Positions 5,981 through 7,378 of a DNA stretch of 7,378 bases are shown here, piece by piece (the stretch's first letter is position 1; each line of letters starts with the position of its first letter). The notes below the pieces were generated by a model that did not search any database, was not told the origin of the DNA, and was given only the letters and a program-made list of their open reading frames with translations. The position numbers and the translations under genes were made by a program. The DNA comes from an uncultured Ruaniaceae bacterium (GTDB lineage: Bacteria; Actinomycetota; Actinomycetes; Actinomycetales; Beutenbergiaceae): positions 1 to 7,378 of the forward strand of contig CAMXUZ010000089.1 of assembly GCA_947251855.1 (NCBI GenBank), written 5' to 3'.

Positions 5981-6628
5981 AGACGCCAGACCGCCGCTAT
6001 CGCAGCCGCCACATTGCTCGCCGCCGGGGTGCTGACCGGCTGCTCCGATGACGCCGATGAGCTCCTCCCGCGTGGAGAGACGGCCACGGACAATCCCGAG
6101 TTCCCCGGCGGGCACGGCCCAGCCGAGAGCGAATCTGAGGAGGGCGAGCCGCAGGAGACCGAGACCGGGGGAGCGGAGGCGGCCTACCCCGAAACGGCGG
6201 ACCTGCGGGAGGTGGAGATGCCCATCTCGGCGAATGACGCCGTCGAGATCGCCGGTGATGACGCCGGGGCGGGCTTCCTGTACTCCATCGAATTGGACTA
6301 TTCGGACTCGGACTCCGCTTGGGTGTACGAGGTGAAGATCCTCGACGGAACTACCAAACACGAGGTGGAGATCGATGCGGTGAGCGGGGACGTCATAGAT
6401 TCCGAAACCGACTCCACCGATGATGAGGAGCAGGAGATCACGCTCAGTGACCCGATGGAGTTCTCCGAGGCCCTCGATCTCGCGACGAACGAAGTGAACG
6501 AGCCGCTGCGCGGGTGGAAATACGAGCACGACGACGGTCGGCTCACCTACGAGTTCGACTTCGGGCCCCCGCGGGACACGGTGGAAATCGGCGTCGATGC
6601 GGAAACCGGCGAAACCTTCCGCGGGTAG
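5978..6628 (+). CDS. Secreted lipoprotein with two PepSY-like domains
   Basis: This 216-aa protein is exported and anchored to the outer face of the membrane. Residues 1-21 form a signal peptide (basic MRRQ, then an Ala/Leu-rich core) ending in a lipobox, VLTGC, with lipidated Cys22. Residues 23-80 are a disordered, very acidic Glu/Asp/Gly/Pro linker. Two PepSY-like repeats follow. One is at about 83-143 (ISANDAVEIA helix, WVYEVKI strand, VEIDAVSGDVIDSE end), the other at about 158-215 (MEFSEALDLA helix, LTYEFDF strand, VEIGVDAETGE end). PepSY domains occur in M4 peptidase propeptides, YpeB and many cell-envelope proteins, and are often proposed to inhibit peptidases. No molecular target is known from this sequence. 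The gene has its own strong SD and a possible envelope-stress (ECF) promoter. It lies between the sugar locus and an S9 peptidase gene but need not act with either. Confidence 0.9.
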   Translation: MRRQTAAIAAATLLAAGVLTGCSDDADELLPRGETATDNPEFPGGHGPAESESEEGEPQETETGGAEAAYPETADLREVEMPISANDAVEIAGDDAGAGFLYSIELDYSDSDSAWVYEVKILDGTTKHEVEIDAVSGDVIDSETDSTDDEEQEITLSDPMEFSEALDLATNEVNEPLRGWKYEHDDGRLTYEFDFGPPRDTVEIGVDAETGETFRG

Positions 6629-6640
6629 CGGGCCAGCCAC

Positions 6641-6672
6641 GGAAACTGACCGCGTGGAAACCGATCGCGTGG
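6641..6672 (+). repeat. Imperfect 15-bp tandem repeat between the PepSY and S9 peptidase genes
   Basis: GGAAACTGACCGCGT (6641-6655) is followed directly by GGAAACCGATCGCGT (6656-6670), matching at 13 of 15 positions; the trailing GG begins a third copy. The 101-nt gap holds no gene. Head-to-tail sites of this size can bind a dimeric regulator of the downstream promoter, but the element could be chance in a GC-rich gap. A weak hairpin (CCACG 6637-6641 with CGTGG 6653-6657) overlaps it. Confidence 0.5.
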
Positions 6673-6717
6673 GGCGCGACGGTCGGGTCAGGGCTCGGAG
6701 CTGCCCGCTCGCGTCGC

Positions 6718-6732
6718 TAGGCTGGCCTGATG
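6718..6732 (+). promoter_or_regulatory. -10 element directly upstream of a leaderless start
   Basis: TAGGCT (6718-6723) fits TANNNT and ends 6 nt before the ATG at 6730. That spacing places the transcription start at, or within a base of, the A of the ATG. No SD-like purine tract precedes the ATG (the bases are GGCCTG). This is the standard layout of leaderless actinobacterial genes. No clear -35 is visible. Confidence 0.6.
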
Positions 6733-7378
6733 AAGCCTCACCACCTCGCCCTGTACCGCCAGCCCGGTCGGCCCGCCCCGCACCCGGATGGTACCTGGGC
6801 CGCCGTGGCGATCTCCCGCCCCGATCTGGCAGCGGACGCCTACGAGTCCCGGCTCTGGCGCATCCGGACCGACACCGGTGAACTCTCGCCATTGACCTTC
6901 GGGCCGAGCGACTCCGCCCCCGCCATTTCTCCCGATGGGCGCTGGCTCGCGTTCCTGCGGACGGTGGGGGAGTCGCCGCAGATCTTCGCCGCGGCGCTCA
7001 CCGGGGGCGCGATCGGGAGCGAACCGCGCCAACTGACCGACCATCCCCTGGGTGTGCAAGGTCCGCTGGAGTTCTCCGATTCCGCGCTCGCCTACCTCGC
7101 GCCAGTTCCGGAGGAAGGGCGCTACGGCACCGACCCGGAGGTCGGCCCGGGCAAGGAACCGCCCCGGCACATCACTGATTTCACCTACCGCCGCGACGGC
7201 CGGGGCTTCTACCTCGACCGGCCCGCGCACGTGTTCACAGTTGCGTTGGCTGACCTCACGGTGCTCGATGACCCGCTTGCGGACCCACCTATCGCGGAAG
7301 CAGAGCGACCCGCTCTCGCCGGGAGTGGAATCGCGCCCGAGCAACTCACCAGCGGCGCCGACTCCTACTCCGCCATCA
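6730..7378 (+). CDS. S9-family serine peptidase (prolyl oligopeptidase / acylaminoacyl-peptidase type), 3' partial
   Basis: The reading frame is open from the ATG at 6730 to the window end, giving 216 residues of what is normally a protein of about 600-700 aa. The visible part is the N-terminal beta-propeller, which screens peptides before they reach the C-terminal alpha/beta-hydrolase domain. Propeller signatures include HPDGTWAAVAIS near residues 18-29, SPDGRWLAFLR at 67-77 (the PD40/TolB-like repeat) and HITDFTYRRDGRGF with DRPAHVF at about 147-168. The latter is characteristic of actinobacterial S9 peptidases. The Ser-Asp-His triad would lie outside the window, so activity cannot be judged. 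There is no signal peptide, so it is probably a cytosolic peptidase. The start is supported by the TANNNT element 6 nt upstream, implying leaderless translation. It appears to be a separate transcription unit from the PepSY gene. Confidence 0.85.
   Translation, partial: MKPHHLALYRQPGRPAPHPDGTWAAVAISRPDLAADAYESRLWRIRTDTGELSPLTFGPSDSAPAISPDGRWLAFLRTVGESPQIFAAALTGGAIGSEPRQLTDHPLGVQGPLEFSDSALAYLAPVPEEGRYGTDPEVGPGKEPPRHITDFTYRRDGRGFYLDRPAHVFTVALADLTVLDDPLADPPIAEAERPALAGSGIAPEQLTSGADSYSAI

Noticed and set aside
5909..6892. Long minus-strand reading frame of 327 codons
   Set aside because: It lies antisense to the PepSY gene and peptidase start, has biased Gly/Arg/Val content and no domain, while the + strand genes have clear signals and family motifs.
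1..7378. CRISPR array, insertion sequence, tRNA/rRNA or phage genes
   Set aside because: No regularly spaced repeats, transposase motifs, terminal inverted repeats or RNA gene structures were seen on reading both strands.

Overview
The window is high-GC DNA with C/G-rich third codon positions, purine-rich Shine-Dalgarno sites, ATGA/TGATG gene overlaps and an apparently leaderless gene. Together these point to an actinobacterium (Actinomycetota). I infer a Micrococcales-like or related lineage only weakly, because no rRNA or marker gene is present.

Region 1 (1-4688, + strand) is a sugar-uptake operon: a CUT1-type ABC solute-binding lipoprotein (5' end outside the window, probably starting at the lipobox cysteine), two inner-membrane permeases and an intracellular GH1 beta-glucosidase. 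The order is that of actinobacterial cellobiose (cebEFG-bglC-like) loci. The binding protein would capture a beta-glucoside or cello-oligosaccharide, the permeases import it unphosphorylated, and the GH1 enzyme cleaves it to glucose. No ATPase gene is present, so a shared ATPase elsewhere (MsiK-like) is expected. A 16-bp hairpin separates the binding-protein gene from the permease genes, while permease 2 and the glucosidase are joined to their upstream genes by start/stop overlaps.

Region 2 (4689-5868) holds a LacI-family regulator, most simply the local sugar-responsive repressor. It has a plausible -10 element and a LacI-operator-like dyad in its leader, and a strong hairpin just after its stop codon.

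Region 3 (5869-6628) carries a secreted acidic lipoprotein with two PepSY-like domains. Its upstream region contains a possible ECF-sigma promoter, a GC hairpin, a T5 run and a near-perfect Shine-Dalgarno sequence.

Region 4 (6629-7378) contains a 15-bp imperfect tandem repeat and the 5' part of an S9-family serine peptidase gene with leaderless architecture; its catalytic domain lies beyond the window.

I see no mobile element, CRISPR array, tRNA or rRNA. All convincing genes are on the + strand. The gene content is recognisable, and I found no strong evidence for a wholly new system. The points most worth following are regulatory: the intercistronic hairpin, the lacI leader dyad, the pepSY leader and the leaderless start.
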